From assembly GCA_927353735.1 (NCBI GenBank), contig CAKMIA010000002.1, positions 1 through 64,000 on the forward strand: DNA of 64,000 bases. The letters run 5' to 3'. Positions within the stretch are counted from its first letter, which is position 1, and the number at the start of each line of letters is the position of its first letter. Made by a program: the position numbers and the translations under genes. Source of the stretch: an uncultured Veillonellaceae bacterium (lineage in GTDB: Bacteria; Bacillota; Negativicutes; Veillonellales; Dialisteraceae). Below are positions 10,317-19,830 of the stretch, piece by piece. The notes beneath the pieces were generated by a model. It ran no database searches. It saw only the letters and a program-made list of their open reading frames with translations, and was not told the DNA's origin.

Positions 10317-11531
10317 ATGGTCGGCCGTGATCCTGGCAAATCCATCCGGATTCTCGTCTACGCGACGGTCTTTCTCGCTCCGCTGAATGCCTTTCTTCTC
10401 TACGTGCCTCTTCTGCCGGCGCTGGTTCTGGCCTGCGTGGACCGGGCACGGGGCGGCTCCTGGAATGCAGGGCCGATGAAGAAATGGGCGGCGGGCTTTT
10501 TTGCGTGCTCCGCCGTGTCCGTGGCCTGCGCCGTGGACCCGGCCTTTTCGCTGTTCAACTGGATCTTTCTGCCCTGCATGTATGCGGCGCTGTATCTGCT
10601 CATCGTGTCCTATATCCGCACGGGGGCATCGCAGCGGCACCTGCTGGATGCGTTTCTCGCCGGGGCGGCGTGCGCCGCGGCGTACGGCATCTTCCAGTTC
10701 GCGGACGTGCAGAATATGGCCAATGCCATCGCGGACCATGAATGGGTGGACCCGGAGCGGTTCCCGCTGCTGTACCGCCGCATGTATTCCACGCTGGAAA
10801 ATCCGAATCTGTTCGCCGGCTATCTGCTTATGATGATCGGCCTGTTCCTGCCGTTTGCCCTGACGGAGACGCGGCGGAAGCGGAAGGCGGGGCTGTGGGC
10901 CGGGCTGGTGGTGCTGACGCTGTGCCTGCTTCTCACCTATTCCCGCGGCTCCTGGATCAGTCTGGCGGTCATGGCGGCCCTGCTGGGGCTGTTCTACGAC
11001 CGGCGCATCTGGCTGCTCTTCCTGGCGGTGCCGCCGGTGCTGCTCTTCTATCACGGGCAGATCACCGAGCGCTTCCTGTCTCTGTTCTCCGGAGAGGACA
11101 CCTCCATCCTGCTGCGCATCGCCCTCTGGGACAGCACCGAGGCGATGATCGCGGATCATCCGCTCACCGGCATCGGGTGGGGCGTCTATTTCAAGGCCTA
11201 TCCTTTATATAACTATTTCATTACGGACCCGACTGTGGTTATTTACCATGCCCACAATATGTATCTGTCCCTCATGGCCGAGGTGGGCATCCCCGGTGCG
11301 CTGTGCTGGCTGGGGCTGTTCTTCGGGCACCTCCTGCTCGGCGTGCGCCTGTGGCGCCGCTCCCGGTCCGGATTCCGCCGGGCGGCGGGGCTCGGCACCG
11401 CACTGGCCGCGGCGGGGATGGCGGTCTACGGCATCGGGGACTACGTTCTCTTCAGCCGCGCCGTGTCCTTCTGCTTCTGGTCGATCTGCGCCTTTGCCGC
11501 TGTCTGCGGGCAGGAGGAGCAGAACGGCTAA
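10317..11531 (+). CDS. O-antigen ligase/polymerase-family membrane protein
   Basis: About 404 residues, with ten or more hydrophobic segments. It has the Wzy_C signature: a large periplasmic loop before LTYSRGSWISL and a later GIGWGVYFKAYP ... HAHNMYLSLMAEVGIPG, where the conserved His and Arg sit. Members transfer O-antigen or other polysaccharides to lipid A-core, or polymerise repeat units, at the periplasmic face. I prefer ATG 10317, with GAGG six bases upstream, but 10305 in the same frame is possible. TATAAT at 10258-10263 is a likely -10 box. It fits a diderm cell with LPS. Confidence 0.8.
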   Translation: MVGRDPGKSIRILVYATVFLAPLNAFLLYVPLLPALVLACVDRARGGSWNAGPMKKWAAGFFACSAVSVACAVDPAFSLFNWIFLPCMYAALYLLIVSYIRTGASQRHLLDAFLAGAACAAAYGIFQFADVQNMANAIADHEWVDPERFPLLYRRMYSTLENPNLFAGYLLMMIGLFLPFALTETRRKRKAGLWAGLVVLTLCLLLTYSRGSWISLAVMAALLGLFYDRRIWLLFLAVPPVLLFYHGQITERFLSLFSGEDTSILLRIALWDSTEAMIADHPLTGIGWGVYFKAYPLYNYFITDPTVVIYHAHNMYLSLMAEVGIPGALCWLGLFFGHLLLGVRLWRRSRSGFRRAAGLGTALAAAGMAVYGIGDYVLFSRAVSFCFWSICAFAAVCGQEEQNG

Positions 11532-11907
11532 AAATGTAGAAACTATAACGAGAAGCTTAAAAGCCGGCGTTTGTCAAGACCGGAACCGGGAAGAACGATA
11601 GAAAAAGACCGGCCCGGTTGATAGGAATTTTTTATAACGGCTATTAGACATTTTGGTGCGCCGGAAGGGCGAATCCGCGGGGCCGTGCCGGGAATTTGTG
11701 ATATAATATTGTAGGTCAGAGAGTATGTATGACATTTCGGTATGGAATTTTCTGCCGGAGGTCATTAGTTGACATACGTGGCGGCCTCAACTAAAATAAG
11801 AATATAGAAAACTATCTTCTAATATTGTGGGCAAAGACTCTGCGGTTTCGGCTGCGGGCTTTTATAAAAATTTTATTTGGTTTGAATTGTTTGGGAGGAT
11901 GATAGTA
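11532..11907 (+). promoter_or_regulatory. promoter and leader region of the methylmalonyl-CoA operon
   Basis: No gene is visible in this 376-base stretch. It holds a strong promoter, TTGACA (11769-11774), 17 bp, TAAAAT (11792-11797), and a second possible -10, TATAAT (11702-11707). A 7-bp inverted repeat AACCGGG/CCCGGTT near 11585-11620 lacks a T tract. The leader from the main promoter is about 105 bases and ends in GGGAGG before ATG 11908. Confidence 0.7.
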
Positions 11908-13452
11908 ATGATCGATACCAACGACAGCGAATTTCTGAGCAGAATTGAGGACAAGTCCCTGCTTTCCAAAGTCTGCGATGCAAAAACGGCTGCGGCTATG
12001 ATTCAGCCTGGCGACATCATCGGCATCTCCGGCTTTACGCCCTGCGGCTATCCGAAGATCACCATGCATGAACTGGCAGAAAGAATGAAGGAGAACCCCT
12101 TCCAGGTTGATATCTGGACAGGTGCATCCACCGGTTCCCAGATCGACCAGGAACTGGTCGAAGTCAACGGTGTGAGACTCCGTACCCCGTATCAGACCAA
12201 CGGCGTGCTCCGTAAAGCCATCAATGCAGGCCAGCTCGGCTACATCGATCTGCATCTGAGCCATTCTGCACAGCAGTTCCGTGAAGGCTTCTTCAAGAAC
12301 TCCAAGGGCGAACATGTAACCGGCCCGGATTTCGCAGTCGTCGAAGCCTGCAAGATCACTCCGGAAGGCATCATTCCCACCACGGCTCTCGGCAATACCC
12401 CGGTATTCGTAAGCCAGGCAAAGAAAGTCATCATTGAAGTCAACACCACCCAGCCGGTAGCGCTGGAAGGCATGCACGACATCTATGAAATGCCGAACCC
12501 GCCTTTCCGCAAACCGATTCCGATTACCCATGCAGGCGACCGCATCGGCACCACCTACATTCCGGTCGATCCGGAAAAGATCGTCGCCATCGTTCCGTGC
12601 GACATGCCTGACGTAACCCGTCCGCTGGCAGCACTCGACGACGACGCTATTGCCATGGGCGACAACCTGGTTGAATTCCTGACCAACGAAGTAAAACAGG
12701 GCCGTCTGCCGGAAAACCTGCTGCCTCTGCAGTCCGGCGTAGGCAACGTGGCAAACGCTGTTATCAACGGCCTCGTACGTTCTGACTTCAAGAACCTCTC
12801 CGTATACACCGAAGTTATTCAGGACGGCATGTTCGACCTGATTGATGCCGACAAGATCGACATGATCTCCGGCACGTCCCTGTCCCCGTCTCCGGCAGGA
12901 CTGCAGCGTTTCTATGACAACATTGAAACGTACCGCAAGAAGATCATCCTTCGTCCGGAAGAAATCTCCAACAACGGTGAAGTCGTTCGCCGCATCGGCG
13001 TTATCGGCATGAACACCGCTCTGGAAATGGATATTTACGGCCACGTAAACTCCACCCATGTAACCGGCACGAAGATGATGAACGGCATCGGCGGGTCCGG
13101 CGACTTCGCCCGCAACGCTTATCTGTCCTGCTTCTTCTGCCACAGCACCACGAAACACGGCGATATCTCCGCAGTTGTTCCGATGTGCTCCCATGTCGAT
13201 CATACGGAACATGATACCCATGTATTCATTTCCGAACAGGGCATTGCGGATGTCCGCGGCCTGACCCCGAAGGAAAGAGCCAAAGTCATCATCAACAACG
13301 TGGCTCATCCGGACTACAGAGATCTCCTCATGGATTACTATGAAAGAGCATGCGCTGCCTGCGGCAACTCCCAGACCCCGCATATCCTCAAGGAAGCATT
13401 CGCTTTCCATGAAAGACTCGCTGAAACCGGCAGCATGAAACTGAAGAAATAA
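11908..13452 (+). CDS. succinyl-CoA:carboxylate CoA-transferase (acetyl-CoA hydrolase/transferase family)
   Basis: 514 residues, full length for the class I Cat1/Ach1/ScpC family. The catalytic glutamate that forms the CoA thioester is Glu302 in YTEVIQDGMFDL; the oxyanion and CoA-binding stretches LQSGVGNVANAV and GIGGSGDFARNA are present. Next to the mutase and decarboxylase it most likely moves CoA between succinate and propionyl-CoA (or acetyl-CoA), priming succinate for the pathway. The start is MIDTND, where GGGAGG is correctly spaced; the longer frame from 11827 is unlikely. Codons are strongly biased to those of highly expressed genes. First gene of the operon. Confidence 0.92.
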   Translation: MIDTNDSEFLSRIEDKSLLSKVCDAKTAAAMIQPGDIIGISGFTPCGYPKITMHELAERMKENPFQVDIWTGASTGSQIDQELVEVNGVRLRTPYQTNGVLRKAINAGQLGYIDLHLSHSAQQFREGFFKNSKGEHVTGPDFAVVEACKITPEGIIPTTALGNTPVFVSQAKKVIIEVNTTQPVALEGMHDIYEMPNPPFRKPIPITHAGDRIGTTYIPVDPEKIVAIVPCDMPDVTRPLAALDDDAIAMGDNLVEFLTNEVKQGRLPENLLPLQSGVGNVANAVINGLVRSDFKNLSVYTEVIQDGMFDLIDADKIDMISGTSLSPSPAGLQRFYDNIETYRKKIILRPEEISNNGEVVRRIGVIGMNTALEMDIYGHVNSTHVTGTKMMNGIGGSGDFARNAYLSCFFCHSTTKHGDISAVVPMCSHVDHTEHDTHVFISEQGIADVRGLTPKERAKVIINNVAHPDYRDLLMDYYERACAACGNSQTPHILKEAFAFHERLAETGSMKLKK

Positions 13453-13477
13453 TCAGTTCTGCCGACTGTTAAACGAC

Positions 13478-13505
13478 TGATTTACTGCCCTCCGGCAGTT
13501 AATCA
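13478..13505 (+). promoter_or_regulatory. intercistronic hairpin without a T tract
   Basis: A 12-bp stem with one mismatch, TGATTTACTGCC / GGCAGTTAATCA, 25 bases after the transferase stop. With no T tract it looks like an mRNA processing or stabilising element rather than a terminator. Confidence 0.45.
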
Positions 13506-13529
13506 TATATAGCACTCAAGAGGCAAGCA

Positions 13530-13568
13530 CTGCCGCCGGGTGGAAGCGCAATTGCGGCACGGCGGCAG
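13530..13568 (+). promoter_or_regulatory. second intercistronic hairpin
   Basis: Perfect 8-bp stem CTGCCGCC / GGCGGCAG enclosing a loop that contains the palindrome CGCAATTGCG. It lies in the 236-base gap before the mutase gene, again without a T tract. Confidence 0.45.
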
Positions 13569-13688
13569 GGGACCTCAAGGGTCTATTTTGGAGCATTCAA
13601 AGGCATCGAGAATTAGAAGACAGAAAATGCGCAGTTCTCCCGGACTGGCGAAGCTCCGGTATCAAATTTTTAGGAGGAAGATGAACTT

Positions 13689-15335
13689 ATGGCAAATGAA
13701 TCCCTGAAAGCCAAACTCGCTGAATACGAGGAAAAATGCAAGAAAGCCGAAGCAAAGTTCCCGGAAAGAGTTGGGCTGAAACACAACAAAGTGTACACCC
13801 CTCTTGATATTGAAGGCTTTGATTATGAAAACGATCTGGGCCTCCCGGGCGAATATCCTTATACCCGTGGCGTTCAGCCGACCATGTACCGCAGCCGTTT
13901 CTGGACCATGCGTATGTACGCTGGCTTCGCAACCGCTGAAGAATCCAACAAACGTTATCGTTACCTGATCGCTAACGGCGGCACCGGCCTCTCCGTTGCA
14001 TTCGACCTCCCGACCCAGATCGGCTATGATTCCGACGATGCTATGGCTCAGGGCGAAATCGGTAAAGTAGGCGTTGCCATCGACACCCTGAAGGATATGG
14101 AAATCCTGTTCGACCAGATCGATCTCTCCAAGGTTTCCACCTCCATGACCATCAACGCTTCTGCATCCGTACTGCTCGCTATGTACATTGCAGTTGCTGA
14201 AAAACAGGGCGTTCCGACGGAAGCTCTGCGCGGCACCATTCAGAACGATATTCTGAAAGAATACTCCGCACGCGGCACCTACATTTTCCCGGTAAAACCG
14301 TCTATGCGTCTTATCACCAACATTTTCGAATACTGCTCCAAGAACGTACCGAAGTGGAACACCATCTCCATTTCCGGCTACCACATCCGTGAAGCAGGTT
14401 CCACCGCTGCACAGGAAATCGCATTCACCATTGCTGACGGCATTGCTTACATCGAAGCTGCTCTGAAAGCCGGCATGAAGATCGACGACTTCGCAGGCCG
14501 TCTGTCCTTCTTCTGGAACGCTCACAACAACGTCCTCGAAGAAGTTGCTAAATTCCGTGCATCCCGTCGTATTTGGGCTCGCATCCTGAAAGACCGCTTC
14601 CATGCTCAGAGCGAAAAGTCCATGAAGCTGCGCTTCCACACCCAGACCGCAGGCTCCATGCTGACCGCACAGCAGCCGAACAACAACATCATTCGTGTAG
14701 CTCTCCAGGCAGCTGCAGCAGTTATGGGCGGCACTCAGTCCCTGCACACCAACTCCCGTGATGAAGCACTCGCTCTTCCGACCACTGAATCCGTAACCAT
14801 CGCTCTGCGTACCCAGCAGATCATCGCTTACGAATCCGGCCTGGCAGACGTAGTCGATCCGCTCGGCGGCTCCTACTATGTAGAAGCTATGACCAATGCT
14901 ATCGAAAAAGAAGCAATGGAATACATCAAGAAGATCGACGAAATGGGCGGCGCTGTTGAAGCAATCGAAAAAGGCTACATCCAGAAGGAAATTCAGGATT
15001 CCGCTTATGCTTGGCAGATGGCTGTTGAATCCGGCGAAAAGACCATTGTCGGCGTCAACAAGTTCCAGATTGAAGAAAAACCGGTTGAAGGCCTGCTCCG
15101 CGTAGATGCTTCTGCTGGCGAATTCCAGAAGAAGAAACTCGCTGAAGTCAAAGCAACCCGTGACAACGCTAAGGTTGCTGAAGAACTGGCTAAACTCGAA
15201 AAGGCTGCTGCTGATGAAAGCGTCAACCTCATGCCGGTTATTCTCGACTGCGTACGTGCTTACTGCTCTCTCGGCGAAATCTGCGGCGTTCTCCGCAAGG
15301 TATTCGGCGAATACAAACCGCATGTAACTCTTTAA
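13689..15335 (+). CDS. methylmalonyl-CoA mutase large (catalytic) subunit, split type
   Basis: 548 residues: the TIM-barrel catalytic part only, without a B12 domain, which the next gene supplies. It interconverts succinyl-CoA and (R)-methylmalonyl-CoA by radical chemistry. Specificity residues are those of true methylmalonyl mutases: Tyr77 in RMYAG (Phe in isobutyryl, Ile in hydroxyisobutyryl mutases) and Arg207 in KPSMRL. The catalytic histidine is His232 in [12 protein letters not shown] has a TTAGGAGG site. Highly expressed-type codons (GCT, CGT, GTT). A frame covers the same region on the opposite strand but has no family features. Confidence 0.95.
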   Translation: MANESLKAKLAEYEEKCKKAEAKFPERVGLKHNKVYTPLDIEGFDYENDLGLPGEYPYTRGVQPTMYRSRFWTMRMYAGFATAEESNKRYRYLIANGGTGLSVAFDLPTQIGYDSDDAMAQGEIGKVGVAIDTLKDMEILFDQIDLSKVSTSMTINASASVLLAMYIAVAEKQGVPTEALRGTIQNDILKEYSARGTYIFPVKPSMRLITNIFEYCSKNVPKWNTISISGYHIREAGSTAAQEIAFTIADGIAYIEAALKAGMKIDDFAGRLSFFWNAHNNVLEEVAKFRASRRIWARILKDRFHAQSEKSMKLRFHTQTAGSMLTAQQPNNNIIRVALQAAAAVMGGTQSLHTNSRDEALALPTTESVTIALRTQQIIAYESGLADVVDPLGGSYYVEAMTNAIEKEAMEYIKKIDEMGGAVEAIEKGYIQKEIQDSAYAWQMAVESGEKTIVGVNKFQIEEKPVEGLLRVDASAGEFQKKKLAEVKATRDNAKVAEELAKLEKAAADESVNLMPVILDCVRAYCSLGEICGVLRKVFGEYKPHVTL

Positions 15336-15366
15336 TTTGAAGAGATCTTTCTGGAGGTAATCAACA

Positions 15367-15759
15367 ATGGCAGATAAGAAAATCAGAGTACTCGTAGCAA
15401 AACCGGGCCTCGACGGACATGACCGCGGCGCTAAAGTTGTCGCTCGCGCTCTCCGTGATGCAGGCATGGAAGTTATTTACACCGGCCTTCGTCAGACTGT
15501 TGATCAGATCGTTGAAGCAGCTGACTCCGAAGACGTTGATGTTGTAGCCCTCTCCCTCCTGTCTGGCGCTCACAACACCCTCTTCCCGGAAGTTGTTGAA
15601 GGTCTGAAAGCAAAAGGAATGGGCGACGTCCTCGTAATCGGCGGCGGCGTTATTCCGGCTGCTGATATCCCCGGCCTGGAAGAAGCTGGCGTGAAAGCAA
15701 TCTTCACCCCTGGCACCCCGACCAAGGACATCATCGACTTCATCAAAGCTAACGTCTGA
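15367..15759 (+). CDS. methylmalonyl-CoA mutase B12-binding subunit
   Basis: 130-residue Rossmann-like cobalamin-binding protein. The base-off/His-on motif DxHxxG is intact ([13 protein letters not shown]), with the later GG loop (VIGGGVIP) and the TPGTP segment that surround the nucleotide tail. It completes the split mutase with the 548-residue subunit 31 bases upstream; this two-gene form is known in archaea and Negativicutes. RBS GGAGG. Confidence 0.95.
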   Translation: MADKKIRVLVAKPGLDGHDRGAKVVARALRDAGMEVIYTGLRQTVDQIVEAADSEDVDVVALSLLSGAHNTLFPEVVEGLKAKGMGDVLVIGGGVIPAADIPGLEEAGVKAIFTPGTPTKDIIDFIKANV

Positions 15760-15857
15760 TTCCCATCAGCGGATTTGAGCTTTCAGTGCATGGCGGGGCT
15801 GCTCTTGCGGCGGCCCCGTACCATCACTTTTACTCTTATGTAAAGGCGGTACCATCC

Positions 15858-16796
15858 ATGGAATTTTCTATGAAAGATTTTTGGAATGGATCCAGACGTG
15901 CCTTGGCAAGAGCAATAACCATTGTGGAAAACGAGCAGGATGGTTATGAGGAGATCATGAAAGAGATCTACCACCATACTGGTCGTGCACAGGTCATCGG
16001 TGTTACCGGTGCGCCTGGTGCGGGTAAGAGCACACTGTCGGACAATCTTGTAAAATTCTATCGCAAGATGGGAAAGACCGTCGGTGTTTGTGCTATCGAC
16101 CCGACAAGTCCGTTCAGCGGCGGCGCCATCCTGGGTGACCGTATCCGCATGAATGATCTGACTTTGGATCAGGGTGTGTATATCCGCAGCATGGGTACGC
16201 GCGGCAGTCTGGGCGGTTTGTCCAGAAAGACGGCTGATGCAGTCAAATTGATGGATGCCTGGGGACTCGATGTCATCTTCATCGAAACTGTAGGTGTCGG
16301 TCAGTCTGAAGTCGATATCGTTAAGAATGCGGATACAACTCTCGTTGTGCTCGTACCTGGACTAGGCGACGACATTCAGGCAATCAAAGCAGGCATCCTT
16401 GAAATCGGCGATGTATTTACCATCAATAAATGCGATCGCGACGGCGCAGACCGTCTCAACGTGGAGATTGAAATGATGCTTGACCTGGGCGAAGCTCAGG
16501 ACTGGAGACCTCCGATCGAAAGAACCATTGCCAATGAAGGGCAGGGTATCGAAGATGTAGTGAATGGCCTGAATGAACATCGCAAGTATCTTGAAGAATC
16601 CGGCCTCCTTGAGGAACGGCGCCGTGAACGCGTCCGCACCGAAATGGCCGAGATGATTCATGATCGCATTTCCCGTCATGTAATGAAAGAAATTACAGAA
16701 ACGGGCAAATTTGCCGACTACGTGGAACAAGTCTATGAACGGCAGACAGATCCGTACACAGTCGTTGATTCCATCGTGGGAGATATATTCAAATAA
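15858..16796 (+). CDS. meaB: MeaB/ArgK-family mutase-chaperone GTPase
   Basis: 312 residues. G3E-type GTPase that gates AdoCbl delivery to, and protects, methylmalonyl-CoA mutase. Motifs: Walker A TGAPGAGKST, the switch regions DPTSPFSGGAILGDRIRM and IETVGVGQSE, and base-recognition NKCDRDGA. The C-terminal dimerisation arm follows. The frame opens at 15786, but AAAGGCGG upstream of ATG 15858 and the family start favour the shorter form. It lies directly after the B12 subunit. Confidence 0.93.
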   Translation: MEFSMKDFWNGSRRALARAITIVENEQDGYEEIMKEIYHHTGRAQVIGVTGAPGAGKSTLSDNLVKFYRKMGKTVGVCAIDPTSPFSGGAILGDRIRMNDLTLDQGVYIRSMGTRGSLGGLSRKTADAVKLMDAWGLDVIFIETVGVGQSEVDIVKNADTTLVVLVPGLGDDIQAIKAGILEIGDVFTINKCDRDGADRLNVEIEMMLDLGEAQDWRPPIERTIANEGQGIEDVVNGLNEHRKYLEESGLLEERRRERVRTEMAEMIHDRISRHVMKEITETGKFADYVEQVYERQTDPYTVVDSIVGDIFK

Positions 16797-16814
16797 TTCA
16801 AAGGAGGAATTATT

Positions 16815-17258
16815 ATGGCATTCAAAGTTTTGTGCGTAGATCACGTTGGCATTGCAGTCAAAGATCTGGAAGGCAAAAAACAGATGATGAAGGACGTACT
16901 CGGACTCGATCCGTCTATGCCTGATGAAACTGTTGAAGATCAGCACGTAACGACCAGCTTCTTCAAACCGTCCGCACAGTCCGAAGCCTGCGAACTCGAA
17001 TTCCTGGGCTCCACCACTCCGGACGGCCCGATCGCCCGCTTCATCGACAAGAACGGCGGCCGTGACGGCTATCAGCATGTTGCTCTCCGTGTAGACGACA
17101 TCACCTCAGCTCTGAACGATCTGCAGGAAAAAGGCGTAGCACTGATCGACAAGAAATGGCGTGTTGGTGCTGGCGGCTGCCACATTGCTTTCCTGCACCC
17201 GAAAGCAACCGGCGTTCTCATCGAACTGACCGAACGTCAGGGAGGCCCGTCCTTCTAA
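16815..17258 (+). CDS. mce: methylmalonyl-CoA epimerase
   Basis: 147-residue vicinal-oxygen-chelate protein. It interconverts the R and S epimers, linking the mutase (R) to the decarboxylase (S). The metal ligands of the two-module fold can be seen: His in VDHVGIAV, Glu/Gln region in ELEFLGS, His in YQHVALRVDD and Glu in LIELTERQ. RBS AAAGGAGG. It is in its logical place between mutase and decarboxylase genes. Confidence 0.95.
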   Translation: MAFKVLCVDHVGIAVKDLEGKKQMMKDVLGLDPSMPDETVEDQHVTTSFFKPSAQSEACELEFLGSTTPDGPIARFIDKNGGRDGYQHVALRVDDITSALNDLQEKGVALIDKKWRVGAGGCHIAFLHPKATGVLIELTERQGGPSF

Positions 17259-17361
17259 TCTCCGCTGAAAAGCAAAACCGATTGGAACATACGGCTTTCT
17301 GCTCTGTTCATCCGAACAGAGCTGCCCCGAAAGGGGAACCAGATTTTTTGGAGGTGTAAGA

Positions 17362-18891
17362 ATGTATTCTGTTGAAGATAGAATTGAACTTCTTCACAAA
17401 AACCTCGCACATGTAGAGGCTATGGGTGGGGAAAAACGTGTTGCTAAACAGCATGAAAAAGGCAAGCTCACCGCTCGCGAAAGACTCGATATCCTGTTCG
17501 ATAAAGGTTCTTTCGTAGAAGTTGACGCTTTCGTTAAATCCCGCTGCCACAACTTCGGCCAGGAAAAGAAAGATCTCCCGGGCGAAGGCGTAGTCACCGG
17601 CTACGGCACCGTTGACGGCAGACTGGTATTTGCATTTGCTCAGGACTTCACCGTTGAAGGCGGCTCTCTCGGCGAAATGCATGCAGCCAAGATCGTTCAC
17701 GTACAGGAACTGGCTCTGAAAGTCGGAGCTCCGTGCGTAGGCCTGAACGATTCCGGCGGAGCTCGTATTCAGGAAGCTGTAGACGCTCTGTCCGGTTACG
17801 GCAAGATTTTCTGGAACAACACCATTTCCTCCGGCGTTATCCCGCAGATCTCCGCAATCATGGGACCGTCCGCAGGCGGCGCTGTTTATTCCCCGGCTCT
17901 GACCGACTTCATCTACATGGTCAAAGGCACCAGCCAGATGTTCCTCACCGGCCCGGCAGTTGTTAAATCTGTCACCGGCGAAGTCATCACTGCTGAAGCT
18001 CTCGGCGGCGCTATGACTCACAACACCGTTTCTGGTGTCGCTCAGTTCGCAGCTGAAAACGACGAAGACTGCATTAAGCAGATCCGTTACCTCCTCAGCT
18101 TCCTGCCGAGCAACAACATGGAAGACGCTCCGGTTGTAGAAACCACTGATGATCCGACCCGTACGGATGAAGCTCTGAACACGCTCATGCCGAACAACCC
18201 GAACGCTCCGTACGATATGTACAAGATCATCAAATCCGTCGTTGATAACGGCGAATACTATGATGTAGCGAAGAACTGGGCTAAGAACATCATCACCTGC
18301 TTCGCTCGTATGGATGGCCAGACTGTCGGCATCATTGCAAACCAGCCTTCCTTCATGGCAGGCTGCCTTGACTACAATGCTTCCGATAAAGCGGCTCGCT
18401 TCATTCGCTTCTGCGACTGCTTCAACATTCCGCTGCTGAACATCGTCGACGTTCCTGGCTTCCTGCCTGGCAAACAGCAGGAATATGCAGGCGTCATCCG
18501 TCACGGCGCTAAGATGCTGTTCGCATACTGCGAAGCTACTGTTCCGAAGGTTACCCTGATCGTTCGTAAAGCATACGGCGGTTCCTACATCGCTATGTGC
18601 TCCCGTGAACAGGGTGCAGACCAGGTATTCGCATGGCCGACCGCTGAAATCGCTGTTATGGGACCTGCGGGTGCTGCCAACATCATCTTCAAGAAAGATC
18701 CCGAAAAGGAAAAACGCACTGAAGAATATGTTGATGAATTCGCTACTCCTTACAAAGCTGCTGAACGCGGCTATGTTGATGCGGTTATCGATCCGAAGGA
18801 TTCCCGTCCGTACATCATCAACGCTCTGTCTATGCTCGCAAGCAAGAGAGAACTTCATCCGGCCAAGAAACACGGCAATATTCCGCTGTAA
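17362..18891 (+). CDS. mmdA: methylmalonyl-CoA decarboxylase alpha subunit (carboxyltransferase)
   Basis: 509 residues, the size of Veillonella MmdA. A crotonase-fold carboxyltransferase that moves CO2 from (S)-methylmalonyl-CoA to biotin on the gamma subunit. The two halves show GLNDSGGARIQEAVDALSGY and SAGGAVYSPALTDF, then NIVDVPGFLPG, RKAYGGSYIAM and GPAGAANIIF, the acyl-CoA and carboxybiotin oxyanion sites. RBS GGAGGTG. Codon usage is strongly that of a highly expressed gene. Acetyl-/propionyl-CoA carboxylase beta chains are close relatives; the biotin and delta genes next door favour the decarboxylase. Confidence 0.93.
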   Translation: MYSVEDRIELLHKNLAHVEAMGGEKRVAKQHEKGKLTARERLDILFDKGSFVEVDAFVKSRCHNFGQEKKDLPGEGVVTGYGTVDGRLVFAFAQDFTVEGGSLGEMHAAKIVHVQELALKVGAPCVGLNDSGGARIQEAVDALSGYGKIFWNNTISSGVIPQISAIMGPSAGGAVYSPALTDFIYMVKGTSQMFLTGPAVVKSVTGEVITAEALGGAMTHNTVSGVAQFAAENDEDCIKQIRYLLSFLPSNNMEDAPVVETTDDPTRTDEALNTLMPNNPNAPYDMYKIIKSVVDNGEYYDVAKNWAKNIITCFARMDGQTVGIIANQPSFMAGCLDYNASDKAARFIRFCDCFNIPLLNIVDVPGFLPGKQQEYAGVIRHGAKMLFAYCEATVPKVTLIVRKAYGGSYIAMCSREQGADQVFAWPTAEIAVMGPAGAANIIFKKDPEKEKRTEEYVDEFATPYKAAERGYVDAVIDPKDSRPYIINALSMLASKRELHPAKKHGNIPL

Positions 18892-18938
18892 TCTGCAGGC
18901 CGCTTGAATATAACATTATTTAGAAAGGATGGGGACAG

Positions 18939-19265
18939 ATGGATATCTTAGTTTACATTACCGGCTTTACCGCCATCGTTGCAGTAATCTGCCTCGTAAT
19001 GTTGATGAACCTGCGTTCCGCTGTCGCTCCTGCCGAAGGTGGATCTACTTCTGCCGCTGCAGCTGCTCCTGCTCGTGCGGCAGCTCCGGCAGCAGCTCCG
19101 GCTGCAGCTCCTGCACCGGCAGCTGACAATGGCGCAGTTGTTGCAGCTATTGCTGCAGCGATCGCCTGCATGGAAGGCGGCGAAGTCGCTTCCATTCGCC
19201 TTGCTCAGAAGAACACTGGGTGGACTACTGCGGCACGCATCGCGGGTGCGCAGCAGAACTTCTGA
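18939..19265 (+). CDS. mmdD: methylmalonyl-CoA decarboxylase delta subunit
   Basis: 108 residues. An N-terminal membrane helix (about residues 4-24) is followed by a long Ala/Pro linker (~34-62) and a C-terminal piece, VVAAIAAAIACMEG ... GWTTAARIAG, that resembles the delta/epsilon C terminus. In the Veillonella and Propionigenium enzymes delta holds the alpha and biotin subunits to the membrane beta subunit. The GC-rich repetitive linker DNA is real coding sequence. RBS AAAGGA. No separate epsilon gene is seen. Confidence 0.88.
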   Translation: MDILVYITGFTAIVAVICLVMLMNLRSAVAPAEGGSTSAAAAAPARAAAPAAAPAAAPAPAADNGAVVAAIAAAIACMEGGEVASIRLAQKNTGWTTAARIAGAQQNF

Positions 19266-19303
19266 TTTCTTAATCAGAAATATAAATCTTAGGAGGAAAG
19301 ACA

Positions 19304-19657
19304 ATGAGAAAATTTACTGTAACAGTCAATGGCGTAGCTTACAATGTAGAAGTTAACGAAGGTGCTGCAGTAGCAGCAGCAGCTCCGGCTCCGGCAGCAG
19401 CTCCGGCTCCGGCTCCGGCAGCAGCAGCTCCGGTAGCAGCTGGCGAAACCTCTGTTGATTCCCCGATGCCTGGCAAGATCACCAGCATCTCCAAGAAAGT
19501 CGGCGACGCTGTTAAGGAAGGCGACGAAGTAATGGTACTGGAAGCTATGAAGATGGGCAACCCGATCATGGCTCCGTGCGCTGGCACGATCAAATCCGTA
19601 GCCGTTACCGTTGGCCAGTCCGTACAGGGCGGCGATCAGCTCTTCGTAGTAGGCTGA
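19304..19657 (+). CDS. mmdC: methylmalonyl-CoA decarboxylase gamma subunit (biotin carrier)
   Basis: 117-residue biotin carrier: a short N-terminal strand region, an Ala/Pro linker (~24-46), then a biotinyl domain with the modified lysine Lys83 in EAMKMGNP. It shuttles carboxybiotin from alpha to the membrane decarboxylase. RBS TAGGAGG. A terminator follows at once, so the beta (sodium-pump) subunit gene normally found last in mmdADCB is missing here. Confidence 0.93.
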   Translation: MRKFTVTVNGVAYNVEVNEGAAVAAAAPAPAAAPAPAPAAAAPVAAGETSVDSPMPGKITSISKKVGDAVKEGDEVMVLEAMKMGNPIMAPCAGTIKSVAVTVGQSVQGGDQLFVVG

Positions 19658-19668
19658 TTCTTACAGAA

Positions 19669-19697
19669 AAAAGCAGTGCTTCGGCACTGCTTTTTTT
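19669..19697 (+). terminator. terminator of the methylmalonyl-CoA operon
   Basis: GCAGTGC-TTCG-GCACTGC followed by seven T: a UUCG tetraloop hairpin. Confidence 0.93.
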
Positions 19698-19830
19698 GTT
19701 GCTTTCGGCGGGCTGTGCGGCAGCATGGAAAGTCTGAGGGACGGTCCCTGAGGCTTTCCCCGCTCTGATTTGATATACTGGATAATAATGAAAATATTCT
19801 GTTGTTTAATTTCCTGTGGAGGAAAAGACC

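Noticed and set aside
19040..19440. GC-rich simple repeats that look like a minisatellite
   Set aside because: They encode the Ala/Pro linkers of the delta and biotin subunits of the decarboxylase, a normal feature of those proteins.
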